From Crocinitomicaceae bacterium (GTDB lineage Bacteria; Bacteroidota; Bacteroidia; Flavobacteriales_D; Crocinitomicaceae), in contig JAHEMJ010000013.1 in NCBI GenBank assembly GCA_024643725.1, positions 139,556 to 203,555 on the forward strand: a DNA stretch of 64,000 nucleotides. The letters run 5' to 3'. Below are positions 54,401 through 62,704 of this stretch, one piece after another. The translations under genes were made by a program, and so were the position numbers. The first letter of the stretch is position 1, and every line of letters starts with the position of its first letter. The notes beneath the pieces are model-generated. The model had not been told where the DNA came from and made no database searches. It worked only from the letters and a program-made list of their open reading frames with translations.

Positions 54401-57400
54401 ACGGTTGCACCTTGACAAATCGCAGTTGAACCGCTTGTTGAAATAGATGCCACTGGAGTACCAGTGATTGAAACTGTTGACGTTTGAGTTGCTGTACATC
54501 CATTCGCACCAGTTGTTGTATAAGAAACTGTTGCTGTTCCGATGCCATTTCCAACACCTGCACCTGTAGCAGCGTTGACGTTCAATACCGAAGTATTTGA
54601 ACTAGACCAAACACCACCTGAAACTGGATTTGTCATTGTAACCGCATTTCCAACACACAATGTGGAAGGACCTGCGATTGGCGCGTTAGCTGGAGCTGCA
54701 AGAACATTCACAGCCATTGGCGTTGATGTCGCTGAACATCCATTCGCACCTGTTACTGTCACTGAGTAGTTTCCAGAAGCAGTTGCATTCAATGTTTGTG
54801 TTGTTGCTCCTCCTGGAGACCATAAGTAAGAAGATCCAGTAGATGCATTTAAGGCAACAGAACCACCCGCACAGAATGTTGTTGATCCACCTGCTGTGAT
54901 TGTTGCTACAGGTAATGGAAGAACAGTAATTGTTGTTGGCGTTGAAGATGCCGTACATCCGAAGTTATTCGTAATGCTCACGGAAACTGGACCAGCTGCT
55001 GTTGCAACAAAGTTCGCTGTAGTAGCACCGTTCGACCATAAGTAAGTTACTGGTGTAGAGTTTGTCGCTCCAGCAGCCAATGACACACTTGATCCTTGAC
55101 AAATACTTGTTGAACCACTTGGAGTGATTGCCGTATTCGGATTCGGATTCACCGTTACTGTAATTGGATTCGAAGGCAAACTGCTACAAGAGATTCCTGA
55201 AGCTGGATAGTAATTCGTAACAACCAATGAATAGTTTCCAGAAGTTGTTGCCGTATATGTTGAACCTGTTCCAACTGCCGTTGCTCCTTGAGACCAAGCG
55301 TAGTTTTGTGCTGTTGGTGTTGGCGCTAATACCACACTTCCACCGTTACAGAACGTTGCTACTGTTTGGTTCGCAATGGAAACAACTGGTAAAGGTTGAA
55401 CGGTAATTAATACCTGATCTGTAATCGTACATCCATTAAATGCTGTTGCACTTAAGGTATATGTTTGCGTAGATGAAGGATTCGCTGTTGTAACTGGAGT
55501 AGTTGTAGAACTCAATCCTGTTGAAGGTGTCCAAGCAACTACCGAAGAACCAAACGTATAGTTCACCGTAATCGTTAATCCCATAGTAACAAAGTCAGCA
55601 AAGACGTCATTATCTTGTGAACGAATTTGAATCAATTGACCATTTGCCGCTTGACCATTCAATCCATTGTAAGTAAATGTTCCGTCACATCCTGAACCAA
55701 CATTCGCTCCATTTACATATAACAACCAGTTGTACCATGATGTACACCATGTTCCGATAGTTGCTGTATAGGTAATTGATGTAATGATAGCACCTGCCGG
55801 AGCTCCAGCAGTAACACCACCAATATAGAAGTTACTATTATCGTATCCTGAACCTGAGAAAGACTGAGTAAATGAACCTGGCGCTGCCACATCCACAACA
55901 GAACCGTTGATTGGCGTAGACGCTCCAGCACAAATACTGATATCTGGACCTGCGTTCACAACTGGAATAGCCAATACGGTGATGGTACGTGTCGCTGTTG
56001 AAGGCGGACACCACGTTGTTGGATTCGGAACAGAATAGGTAATTGTAGCTGTTCCAGGACTCACACCTGTAATGACTCCTGTTGTCGGATTCACAGTAGC
56101 AATTGCCGTGTTACTTGAAGACCAAGTTCCACCTGGCGTCGTTGAGGCAAAAGTCACTGTTGAGTTTTTACAAACGGATTGTGTTCCTGTGATTGGAGAA
56201 ATAACAATCGTACTTTGAACCGTTACTGTGTATGACACTGCTCCTGTACTTGTACAACCTGAAGCATTTAAGTAGTTAATGCTTACGGTTTTGTTACCAC
56301 CTGTAATCCAGTTAATCACGAGTGTATTCGATGTCGTTGTTCCACCAGACACAATCGTATAGTCAACACCCGCTACACCAGGGATACCCCATGTGTAGTT
56401 TTGCATTCCTGTTTGAGTTGTGTAAGTGTATTGCGTTTGCGTACATGCACTTGCACTTGGCGGTGTAATGAACGAAGGCGTGAAAGGCGCACCTGCCACA
56501 ACGTTTACATTGTAATCTTCGGTTTCACCCCAAGCATACAACATACAAGGGTCAATGGACGAACCTGCCGTTGCATAAACCCCTCTTACACGCATGCGGT
56601 GAATTCCAAGAGGCGGTGTACATGCCAAATTGATTTGGAAAGATACCATTTGGTATGCCGCAGTCGTAGCAGCTGTTGTAAATCCAACTTTCTCTGATGC
56701 TTCAAATGCACCGTTGTCATTGTAGTCAATCCACACAGCAAAATTCTGATTGGTAAATGATCCAGCAGTTACTTGAATTTGGTAACTTGTAGATGCTTGC
56801 AATACTGGAGGAGTAATTGCTGAGTAATAGGTGTAAGATGGACCTGTAGTAGCAATTCCAGAGTAGTTATTTAAAGTTGTCGTTGGAATCGCCACATTAG
56901 AGATTAAGTCACCTGAAGAAATACCATAAGTATATAAAGGTGTACAGAATGGATTGTAGTTCACCAAAATCGGCGTGGACGTTGCTGACGCACCTGATCC
57001 AGTACAAAGAACCACACATTGGTAGTACGTTGCACCAGCTTCTGAGGTAGTCAATGTTGCACCGACACCGATTGCACCCATAGTGATGCTCAAGTTATCA
57101 ACTGAATGTTTATCAGCTACACCACCTGTACGAGCAGATAATTTAAATCTCCATGCTGACTTATTCGCTGAAAGGTAAGCAGCTGGAAGTTGAACTCCAC
57201 TCACTACACCTGCTCCAGCAATCGACACGGACAATTGTCCTGCCTCGTTCACGTTAATGTTCGCATTGCGATAAGCAGCATTTCTTAAGTTATAAGATCC
57301 AACCGTGTTCGCATAAATTTGAACTCCATTGTAGAATACAAATACTTGACTTGATGAATATCCACCCGCATTGTAATACGAGTCAAATGAAACGATTACA

Positions 57401-59967
57401 CCTGTTCCCTCACCTGCTTCACCACCACCGGCAGTTGCTGCATTGACATCAGGACCATAGCTTAATGACATTCCATCTGCACCACCACCATCAAACATGC
57501 GGTAGTCGAAGTTCGCCACGAATGAATTCGTGTTCGTTCCTGGAAGCGTGTTCACCACAAATCCACCAACTGAACTTCCAACGTTGTTTGTTAAAATCAA
57601 CTCACCACCTGTAACAGATGCTGTACCGAATACAGCGCCATTTGCCGGCAATGCACTAAAGTTGGTATTGATCAACTGATTCACCACTGGCCAAGTCGTT
57701 CCATTTGTAGAAGACTGCCAGATGTATGTGTTACCAGTTGTTGTTGGTGTATTTTGTAATCCAAGTGTAAAGAATTCACTTGACGTTACATAAGTACTTG
57801 TGGAAGTTGTGGCACCTGGAGCTGGTGTTCCTGTACAAGGAACCGGACAAGTTGCTGTCCAAGAAGTCAACTGCGTTCCAGCTACTGCCGAACCTGCTGT
57901 TGCTGTATACAAGTTCAATCCAGTTGGAGAAAGTACTTGGATACCCACCTCAGAAGGATACGATCCAGAACCAGCATAGAATAAGTTATATGCAACCCCA
58001 TTTGCTAACGGAAGGTTCACCGTGAAAGATGTACCTGTTGTAAAGGCACCTCCAAGAGTCGCAATCACTGTTGTTCCTTGACGCACTTGCATTGTTGCAC
58101 CATTCCAACCATCACCGAATGAATCGGTTAATAAGAAGGTATATGCACAACATGACTGAACAGTATAAGAAACAACATTTGATATATTTTGCGTCGCACT
58201 GAATGAACAATTTGTCACCATGCGGTAATAAGCTGTTGTTGACGTAGCTGTATTATAGGTAGTCGTTGTCGCTCCTGTAATGTTTGTCCAAGGACCTGTT
58301 GCCGTAGGCGCTGATTGCCATTGGTAAGTGATTCCTGTACCAACACTGAATCCAGTAGCAGATAAGGTAAATGGAGAACCATCGCAACCATTCGTTACGG
58401 AAGATACAGCTGTCGAAGCATTTGGCGTACCTGAACAGTTTGGTGCTGCTACTACTGTAATGCGGTAATCTTTTGTTTCACCATAATAGGTAGATGTACA
58501 AGCATCAGCTGCTCCTAATGCATAACCGTAATAATTTGTTCGAACACGCATACTTATCGTTCCGATGGTTGCATTTGTAGGAATAAAGACAGAAGCAGTT
58601 CCCGTCCAAGCTACTCCTGCGGAATTACTATTTGGTGAAATGGCTACATATTCTGTCGATTCATAAATCATATTATTATTCCAGTCAAACCAAACACCTA
58701 CAATATCATAATAATAACTTGTAATGGAAAGGTTTTGAGTCGTTCCCGTCATCACGGATGTTGTCGCAACTGAAGTTGGATAACTAGCAAACCAAGGTGC
58801 AGCTAAACCAGCCGAAGTATGATTCATCGTATTGAAGGTCACATTCGAAATGACACCATAATATCCGGAAGCACTTCCGTAAGTTGATGTTGGCACACAT
58901 GGACCCTGTACAATTTGAATTGGTGTAGATGTACCATTATATACGGTACAAGTAACAGAACAACGGTACCAAGTTGGCGTGGAGAACGTCAAGGTATATG
59001 TTGCTGCTGTCGCACCGGTAATATTTGTCCAAGGACCTGTCGAAGTTGGAGCGGATTGCCATTGGTATAAAGCACCTGTTCCAGTTGCATTTTGCATAGA
59101 TAAAACGGTGGTACCACCAACTGGTACTGCCGCTAAAGTCGCTAAGGTATTTCCCGGTGTCGGTGTACCTGAACAACCTGAACATGGACCAACACTTACA
59201 TAGGCAATGGATGTGGTTCTACATGCCGATACTGTTCCACATGCCGAGTTTGAACTCCAGTGACAATAGTACGTACCTGCTACCGTTGATGTCCAAGTTA
59301 ATGGTCCAACTCCGGAAGCAATCACTGGACCAGAAGAAGATCCCTGACGAATGGTAATGAAGTCCGTTGCCACACTTGATGAACAACGATAAACAGTACC
59401 CGCTACAACAGAGCTAAGTGTAGAGTATTCTCCACCATAACTACATGTACTAAAATTCACTGAACCAGTTGTTGGAGCAGTAGCAGAACCGTAAGATGAT
59501 GTATTATTACACTGTAAACCATTGGTTGCTCCGCATGATGCACAACTAATCGTTGTTGTCGTACATCCAGTTGCCGTTCCACATGCAGCATTCGTATTCC
59601 AGTGTGCATAATAAGTTCCTGCACATGGAGCCGTAAACTGTAGCGGAGAGAATCCTGCAGCCACCACCGTACCATTATAGGTACTAAAGTGAATGGTAAT
59701 AAAGGATCCCGCAGCACTGTTTGTGACTACATAACGGTTACCCGCAACCACACTTGATATGGTCGAGTACTCTGTTTGATATGAACACGTTGAAATCGTG
59801 GTCACAGCTGTTCCTGTTGGGGCAACTGCACTTCCGTAAGAACTTGTATTCGTACATTGAGCAAGCACTTCAGAAGTACTTCCAAACATACCAATCACAA
59901 ATAACACCGGAACTAGTATAGACGCTAGTCTTCCCAATGATTTAGAAAAAATGTAAAGGTTTTTCAT
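51442..59967 (-). CDS. Giant secreted repeat protein 2 with T9SS C-terminal sorting domain (about 2,841 residues)
   Basis: This is a paralogue of giant protein 1. From the ATG at 59,967 it begins with a signal peptide (about 1-37, ending SEVLAQ). Two Cys-rich repeats follow (CTNTSSYGSAVAP and CNNTSSYGSATAP, about residues 38-260), then Ig-like units, a GEVED domain (about 372-505, VWFDWNNNMIYESTEY), a legume-lectin/ConA-like domain (about 772-969, NFDYRMFDGGGADGMSLSYG) and a second GEVED domain (about 1012-1155, VWIDYNDNGAFEASE). Ig-like and Big_2-like units follow, then about 15 FCQGG-type repeats. The last 130 residues, including the T9SS sorting domain ending LRVVKN, are nearly identical to those of giant protein 1. 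The ATG at 60,027 would add 20 residues before the signal and is rejected. A carbohydrate-binding, cell-surface role is inferred from the lectin-like part. Confidence 0.92.
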   Translation of the reverse strand: MKNLYIFSKSLGRLASILVPVLFVIGMFGSTSEVLAQCTNTSSYGSAVAPTGTAVTTISTCSYQTEYSTISSVVAGNRYVVTNSAAGSFITIHFSTYNGTVVAAGFSPLQFTAPCAGTYYAHWNTNAACGTATGCTTTTISCASCGATNGLQCNNTSSYGSATAPTTGSVNFSTCSYGGEYSTLSSVVAGTVYRCSSSVATDFITIRQGSSSGPVIASGVGPLTWTSTVAGTYYCHWSSNSACGTVSACRTTSIAYVSVGPCSGCSGTPTPGNTLATLAAVPVGGTTVLSMQNATGTGALYQWQSAPTSTGPWTNITGATAATYTLTFSTPTWYRCSVTCTVYNGTSTPIQIVQGPCVPTSTYGSASGYYGVISNVTFNTMNHTSAGLAAPWFASYPTSVATTSVMTGTTQNLSITSYYYDIVGVWFDWNNNMIYESTEYVAISPNSNSAGVAWTGTASVFIPTNATIGTISMRVRTNYYGYALGAADACTSTYYGETKDYRITVVAAPNCSGTPNASTAVSSVTNGCDGSPFTLSATGFSVGTGITYQWQSAPTATGPWTNITGATTTTYNTATSTTAYYRMVTNCSFSATQNISNVVSYTVQSCCAYTFLLTDSFGDGWNGATMQVRQGTTVIATLGGAFTTGTSFTVNLPLANGVAYNLFYAGSGSYPSEVGIQVLSPTGLNLYTATAGSAVAGTQLTSWTATCPVPCTGTPAPGATTSTSTYVTSSEFFTLGLQNTPTTTGNTYIWQSSTNGTTWPVVNQLINTNFSALPANGAVFGTASVTGGELILTNNVGSSVGGFVVNTLPGTNTNSFVANFDYRMFDGGGADGMSLSYGPDVNAATAGGGEAGEGTGVIVSFDSYYNAGGYSSSQVFVFYNGVQIYANTVGSYNLRNAAYRNANINVNEAGQLSVSIAGAGVVSGVQLPAAYLSANKSAWRFKLSARTGGVADKHSVDNLSITMGAIGVGATLTTSEAGATYYQCVVLCTGSGASATSTPILVNYNPFCTPLYTYGISSGDLISNVAIPTTTLNNYSGIATTGPSYTYYSAITPPVLQASTSYQIQVTAGSFTNQNFAVWIDYNDNGAFEASEKVGFTTAATTAAYQMVSFQINLACTPPLGIHRMRVRGVYATAGSSIDPCMLYAWGETEDYNVNVVAGAPFTPSFITPPSASACTQTQYTYTTQTGMQNYTWGIPGVAGVDYTIVSGGTTTSNTLVINWITGGNKTVSINYLNASGCTSTGAVSYTVTVQSTIVISPITGTQSVCKNSTVTFASTTPGGTWSSSNTAIATVNPTTGVITGVSPGTATITYSVPNPTTWCPPSTATRTITVLAIPVVNAGPDISICAGASTPINGSVVDVAAPGSFTQSFSGSGYDNSNFYIGGVTAGAPAGAIITSITYTATIGTWCTSWYNWLLYVNGANVGSGCDGTFTYNGLNGQAANGQLIQIRSQDNDVFADFVTMGLTITVNYTFGSSVVAWTPSTGLSSTTTPVTTANPSSTQTYTLSATAFNGCTITDQVLITVQPLPVVSIANQTVATFCNGGSVVLAPTPTAQNYAWSQGATAVGTGSTYTATTSGNYSLVVTNYYPASGISCSSLPSNPITVTVNPNPNTAITPSGSTSICQGSSVSLAAGATNSTPVTYLWSNGATTANFVATAAGPVSVSITNNFGCTASSTPTTITVLPLPVATITAGGSTTFCAGGSVALNASTGSSYLWSPGGATTQTLNATASGNYSVTVTGANGCSATSTPMAVNVLAAPANAPIAGPSTLCVGNAVTMTNPVSGGVWSSSNTSVLNVNAATGAGVGNGIGTATVSYTTTGANGCTATQTSTVSITGTPVASISTSGSTAICQGATVTLTANPAQSYLWNNNATTQSITVSNGGAYSVVISNGPGCSSAASAPTTVTVNALPVAAISANGSTVFCQGGSVNLTATGGTSYTWSNNTTGATLAANASGNYFVTVTNANGCQATSNTIAVTVNALPTATITANGPTAFCQGGNVVLTAAGNGAIVWTNNQNTPAITVATSGNYAYTITDANGCSSTATPTTVTVSALPVVPSITGANDVCSGASTLFANTMTGGTWSSSNGSIASVDALGSVTGAGVGSATISYQVTQNGCSATSTKVINVQAAPVATISALGSTSFCIGSNVTLVSSPGVTYAWSNGATSQNVTLNTAGPITVQVTGTNGCSATSAPQTIAVNALPVLDPIAGASVVCVGSNGTLTNTTGGGSWSSANANVATVNAATGVVSGNAAGTANMTYTYTNANGCTNAVSAPVVIQALPSAATTVAGSTVFCQGGSVTLTAPTAASYLWTPGGATTQSIAATAGGTYTVQVSNGACSATSPATIVTVHALPTASITSTATAICQGGTVTLTAAPATSYAWSNGATTQSITVTAAGNYGVTVSNVYGCTSTSAPTAISVSALPSSYISAAGPTTFCNGSSVVLSANPGASYMWSNGATTQNITANASGNYFVTITNAAGCSSVSNEIQVNAQQTFTATATAVGPTAVCDGAFVTLVASPGTSYLWSNGATTQGINAGVNGNYSVTVTNALGCSSTSTIIPVTVLPVPTAGITAGGATTFCEGGSVVLTGTGGNTYVWNNSINGSTITATQGGTYIVTAYAANGCSDAAEVTVTVNEVPSATLILDGNAVLCPGESLVISAQPNNTYAWSNNATTQSITVTTPGTYSAVLTGLNGCTSNSDVVTVTAGAATSSTINATGYSSYTLNEVVYTQSGTYTQTLTNAAGCDSTITLNLTLTVGIEEGNITDVNLYPNPTSESFTIKTSAPLYGTYSIVDAQGKLVFSGEMTGTDTHVNISSVARGIYYLRIPELSEPLRVVKN
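51790..55145 (-). repeat. Array of about 15 Ig-like repeats inside giant gene 2
   Basis: Fifteen consecutive units of 70-80 codons were read in the translation, twelve of the FCQGG/WSNGATTQ type and three of the Big_2-like type (for example STLCVGNAVTMTN). The array is the short counterpart of the 45-unit array in giant gene 1. Confidence 0.85.
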
Positions 59968-60014
59968 AGTTTGATTTTTATAAAACATCACTAAACACCA
60001 TAGTTTTAGCCTGC

Positions 60015-60022
60015 TAAATTTA
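60015..60022 (-). promoter_or_regulatory. Possible -7 box (TAAATTTA) of giant gene 2
   Basis: The reverse strand has TAAATTTA 48-55 bases before the ATG, one mismatch from TAnnTTTG. The evidence is weak. Confidence 0.25.
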
Positions 60023-60066
60023 CACACTATTTAATTGAGACTCAAATTTGTTGAAAAAATTAAAGG

Positions 60067-60129
60067 TTACGATGAATATTTAATGTGTTTCATTGAATAT
60101 TAATTAGGTTTCATCGAATATTTAATATT
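60067..60129 (-). promoter_or_regulatory. Three 21-bp phased direct repeats upstream of giant gene 2
   Basis: The forward strand has three perfect GAATATT cores at 60074, 60095 and 60116, exactly 21 bp apart, preceded by TTACGAT, TTTCATT and TTTCATC. The array starts 107 bases before the giant gene 2 start codon. It matches the array upstream of giant gene 1 in core, period, number and orientation, and is not seen elsewhere in the window. Confidence 0.65.
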
Positions 60130-60162
60130 TCATGAAAAAGATGCTAACAATTGTTTCTTTTG

Positions 60163-60170
60163 TATTTTTG
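60163..60170 (+). promoter_or_regulatory. -7 box TATTTTTG of the phosphodiesterase gene
   Basis: This is an exact TAnnTTTG match 20-27 bases before the TTG start codon at 60,190. Confidence 0.45.
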
Positions 60171-60189
60171 ACAAGCTAAAAAACGCCTC

Positions 60190-60690
60190 TTGAAACGCAT
60201 CGGTCTACTTTCTGATACTCATGGATTTATCGATCCAAAAATCAAAAAACACTTCGCTCATGTCGATGAAATCTGGCATGCTGGAGACATTGGTTCCTTG
60301 GAAGTGTTGGACGAACTTCGTGCGTTTAAGCCGACCAGAGCTGTTTGGGGAAATATCGACGACCACATCATTCGAAAGGATACGAAAGAATTCTTGCGAT
60401 TTCAAGTGGAAGGGGTTTCTGTATTGATCACACACATCGCCGGACGTCCCGGCAAATACGCGAACCCAGCCTACGAAGAACTGATGAAGAATGGAAGTCC
60501 ACAGTTGTTTATTTGTGGACACTCTCACATCACCTTGGTGCAAATGGATAAAAAATTCAACATGTTATGGATGAATCCAGGCGCTTGCGGATACAAAGGC
60601 TTTCACAAGGTCAAAACGATTTTGCGGTTTTGCATCACCGATGACCGTATTCACGACTTAGAGTTGATCGAATTGGGTCCACGCGTTTAA
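60190..60690 (+). CDS. YfcE/MJ0936-type metallophosphoesterase
   Basis: This 166-residue calcineurin-like phosphodiesterase has all the metal motifs in order: LLSDTHG (residues 6-12), HAGDIG (about 35-40), WGNIDD (about 54-59), ITHIAGRPG (about 79-87) and CGHSH (about 106-110). It would hydrolyse a small phosphodiester in the cytoplasm; the natural substrate of this group is not settled. The start is TTG at 60,190: the frame begins immediately with the conserved beta-strand KRIGLLSDTHG, and no ATG lies upstream. A promoter box 20 bases away supports this. Confidence 0.92.
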   Translation: MKRIGLLSDTHGFIDPKIKKHFAHVDEIWHAGDIGSLEVLDELRAFKPTRAVWGNIDDHIIRKDTKEFLRFQVEGVSVLITHIAGRPGKYANPAYEELMKNGSPQLFICGHSHITLVQMDKKFNMLWMNPGACGYKGFHKVKTILRFCITDDRIHDLELIELGPRV

Positions 60691-60768
60691 ACGACTTTTC
60701 CAACGACTATATCCGTTTAAATTCGGCTTCGTGAGGGGGTGGATGTTGTCTGTATTCGATAATTTTTA

Positions 60769-60776
60769 TACTTTCG
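60769..60776 (+). promoter_or_regulatory. Near-consensus -7 box (TACTTTCG) of the PKD protein gene
   Basis: There is one mismatch to TAnnTTTG; the box lies 22-29 bases before the ATG at 60,798. Confidence 0.3.
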
Positions 60777-60797
60777 AATCAACCTAACTACTTCATC

Positions 60798-62528
60798 ATG
60801 AAAAAATTACTCGTTATTTGCGTGGTATTGTGCTCAAGTTTCGCCCATGGACAAATTTGCAACATCGATTTTAGTCAAACCGTTACGGGCATCTATCCGG
60901 ATACACTTCCAACAGGAAATGTTGGACAATCTTACGCGACGGATGTGACTTTTGTTATGCCACTCGATACGCTGGGTTACAATTTTACGAATTTTCACAT
61001 TTTATCCGTTTCACTTCCCGTTGGACTTTCCTGGCAGTGTAACAATGCCGCGAATAATTGCGACTACAATCCACAAGTAAGTCAACATGGCTGCGTGCAC
61101 ATCAGCGGGACTCCCCTACTTGCTGGACAGTACACCATTGACGTGACGGTGATTGCTGATTTAACCATTATACAAGGATACCCATTTACGTTTCAAATTT
61201 TCATGGAGGTGCTTCCAAGTACCGCAAGTGTATCGAATAATGGATTTGACATGATCGGTTCTTCGGGATGTGCCCCAATCACGGTAAACTTTACCAATAA
61301 CAATCCGGGTATGCTCTCCTATTTATGGAATTTCGGCAATGGAAACATTTCCCTGAGTGAACATCCAGCGCCGCAAGTTTATACGACACCTGGTGATTAC
61401 ATTGTTCATTACACCGCTTGGAATAACGTGGACACGACCAATGTATATACATTGACAAATGTCCATATTAATAGTATGAGTAACTATGGGAATTCTTTTC
61501 CTTCCTACGAAAATGCGGATGCTTATTTCAAATTGTTCCAAAACGGAACGTTAATTTACCAATCAAACATAATTGGCGACCAGAATCCACCGGTTGAATG
61601 GACCACCAGCATAAATTTGAATCCAGCCAACACCTATGTATTCGAGATTTGGGAGGCGGACGATAGTTATGGTGAATCCTATTTCGGTGCGGACGATTAC
61701 ATGGGAAGTCACACATTAAACCTCAATGGCTGCAATGGATGCGGTGCAGGCACATCCAATTTCAACTACAGTATAAACCACCAGGTGATTTATCCAAGTC
61801 CAGCCGTCATTGCGCAAGACACGGTACACGTTTATGGATATCCACCAACGCCGGTCATCGCTTACGACCAAGCAAGTCATACCATTAGTACACCAGACTT
61901 AGGTTACGCTTATCAATGGTATTTCAATGGAAGTCCGATTGGCGGAGCAACAAATCCAAGTCACGTCGTTTACTTGAGCGGTATTTATGACGTGGTAGCC
62001 ATCAACACAACAGGCTGTGTGAGTTTCTCCGATACGATGACCGCAGTGTACTGTAGTCCATTCGTCAATCCAAGCATTACAATGAATGCCGCGAACAACC
62101 TGGTACTTTCCAATTATCCCGCTTCATCTACTATTGCTTGGTATGTTGACGGCGTTTTAGTTCAAAACCAAGTCAATGATACGATTTCGCCAACAATAAA
62201 CGGAAATTACAGCGTTCAAATCACGGATCCGTTTGGATGCAGCTACAGTACAAGTGATTACCTGATTGACGTTTCAGTTTCGGAAAACACGTTTGGACAG
62301 TGGATGATTTATCCGAATCCAGTAAAGGATATGCTGACCATACAAGTAGAAGAAGCAATGATGGGGACAAGCGTTGAATTATTGGACTTGAATGGTCGAT
62401 CCTTGCTGTCGAATGTCCTAACTGAACAACACACGCAAATAAATCTTGACCAATTTCCTAGTGGGACATATTTCATTTGCCTGGAAATGAGCGGAATTCG
62501 CAAGGTAAAGCGATTCGTGAGGGAGTGA
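60798..62528 (+). CDS. Secreted PKD-domain protein with T9SS C-terminal sorting domain
   Basis: This 576-residue exported protein has a signal peptide (KKLLVICVVLCSSFAHGQ). The first 130 residues contain a cadherin-like putative-Ig pattern (GLSWQCNNAANNC, CVHISGTPLLAGQYTIDVTV). A PKD domain follows at about residues 150-235 (SGCAPITVNFTNN, YLWNFGNG, YTTPGDYIVHYTAWN). Two short Ig-like segments are in the second half (YQWYFNGSPIGGATNPS; IAWYVDGVLVQNQVN). The last 80 residues (MIYPNPVKDMLTIQ to KRFVRE) are a type A T9SS sorting domain. It is transcribed on the opposite strand to the giant genes. Its function is unknown beyond secretion or surface anchoring. Confidence 0.9.
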   Translation: MKKLLVICVVLCSSFAHGQICNIDFSQTVTGIYPDTLPTGNVGQSYATDVTFVMPLDTLGYNFTNFHILSVSLPVGLSWQCNNAANNCDYNPQVSQHGCVHISGTPLLAGQYTIDVTVIADLTIIQGYPFTFQIFMEVLPSTASVSNNGFDMIGSSGCAPITVNFTNNNPGMLSYLWNFGNGNISLSEHPAPQVYTTPGDYIVHYTAWNNVDTTNVYTLTNVHINSMSNYGNSFPSYENADAYFKLFQNGTLIYQSNIIGDQNPPVEWTTSINLNPANTYVFEIWEADDSYGESYFGADDYMGSHTLNLNGCNGCGAGTSNFNYSINHQVIYPSPAVIAQDTVHVYGYPPTPVIAYDQASHTISTPDLGYAYQWYFNGSPIGGATNPSHVVYLSGIYDVVAINTTGCVSFSDTMTAVYCSPFVNPSITMNAANNLVLSNYPASSTIAWYVDGVLVQNQVNDTISPTINGNYSVQITDPFGCSYSTSDYLIDVSVSENTFGQWMIYPNPVKDMLTIQVEEAMMGTSVELLDLNGRSLLSNVLTEQHTQINLDQFPSGTYFICLEMSGIRKVKRFVRE

Positions 62529-62531
62529 GTT

Positions 62532-62578
62532 TAATGTGCTAATGTGCTTCCGCCAAGGCGGAGTGCTAATGTGCTAAT
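62532..62578. repeat. Dispersed GCTAATGTGC hairpin repeat, copy 2
   Basis: The layout matches copy 1 at 2,265-2,323: GCTAATGTGC, then TCCGCCAAGGCGGA (62549-62562) and then GTGCTAAT twice. It lies just after the stop of the PKD gene. The copies are 60 kb apart. Confidence 0.75.
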
Positions 62579-62704
62579 TTGATCGTACAGTTGCAACTTT
62601 ATTCATGAAGGTGTTCTTGCAAAACTTTGAACTTAAGAATGTCTCGATTTCAAGACTGCATAAATAAGTTGATTTTTTTATAAAACACCCAAAATTAGAT
62701 TTAT

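Noticed and set aside
60750-60778. TATTCGAT and TTTCGAATC upstream of the PKD gene, resembling the giant-gene repeat on the other strand.
   Set aside because: The two sites are 18 bp apart rather than 21 bp, only partly match the core, and there is no third copy.
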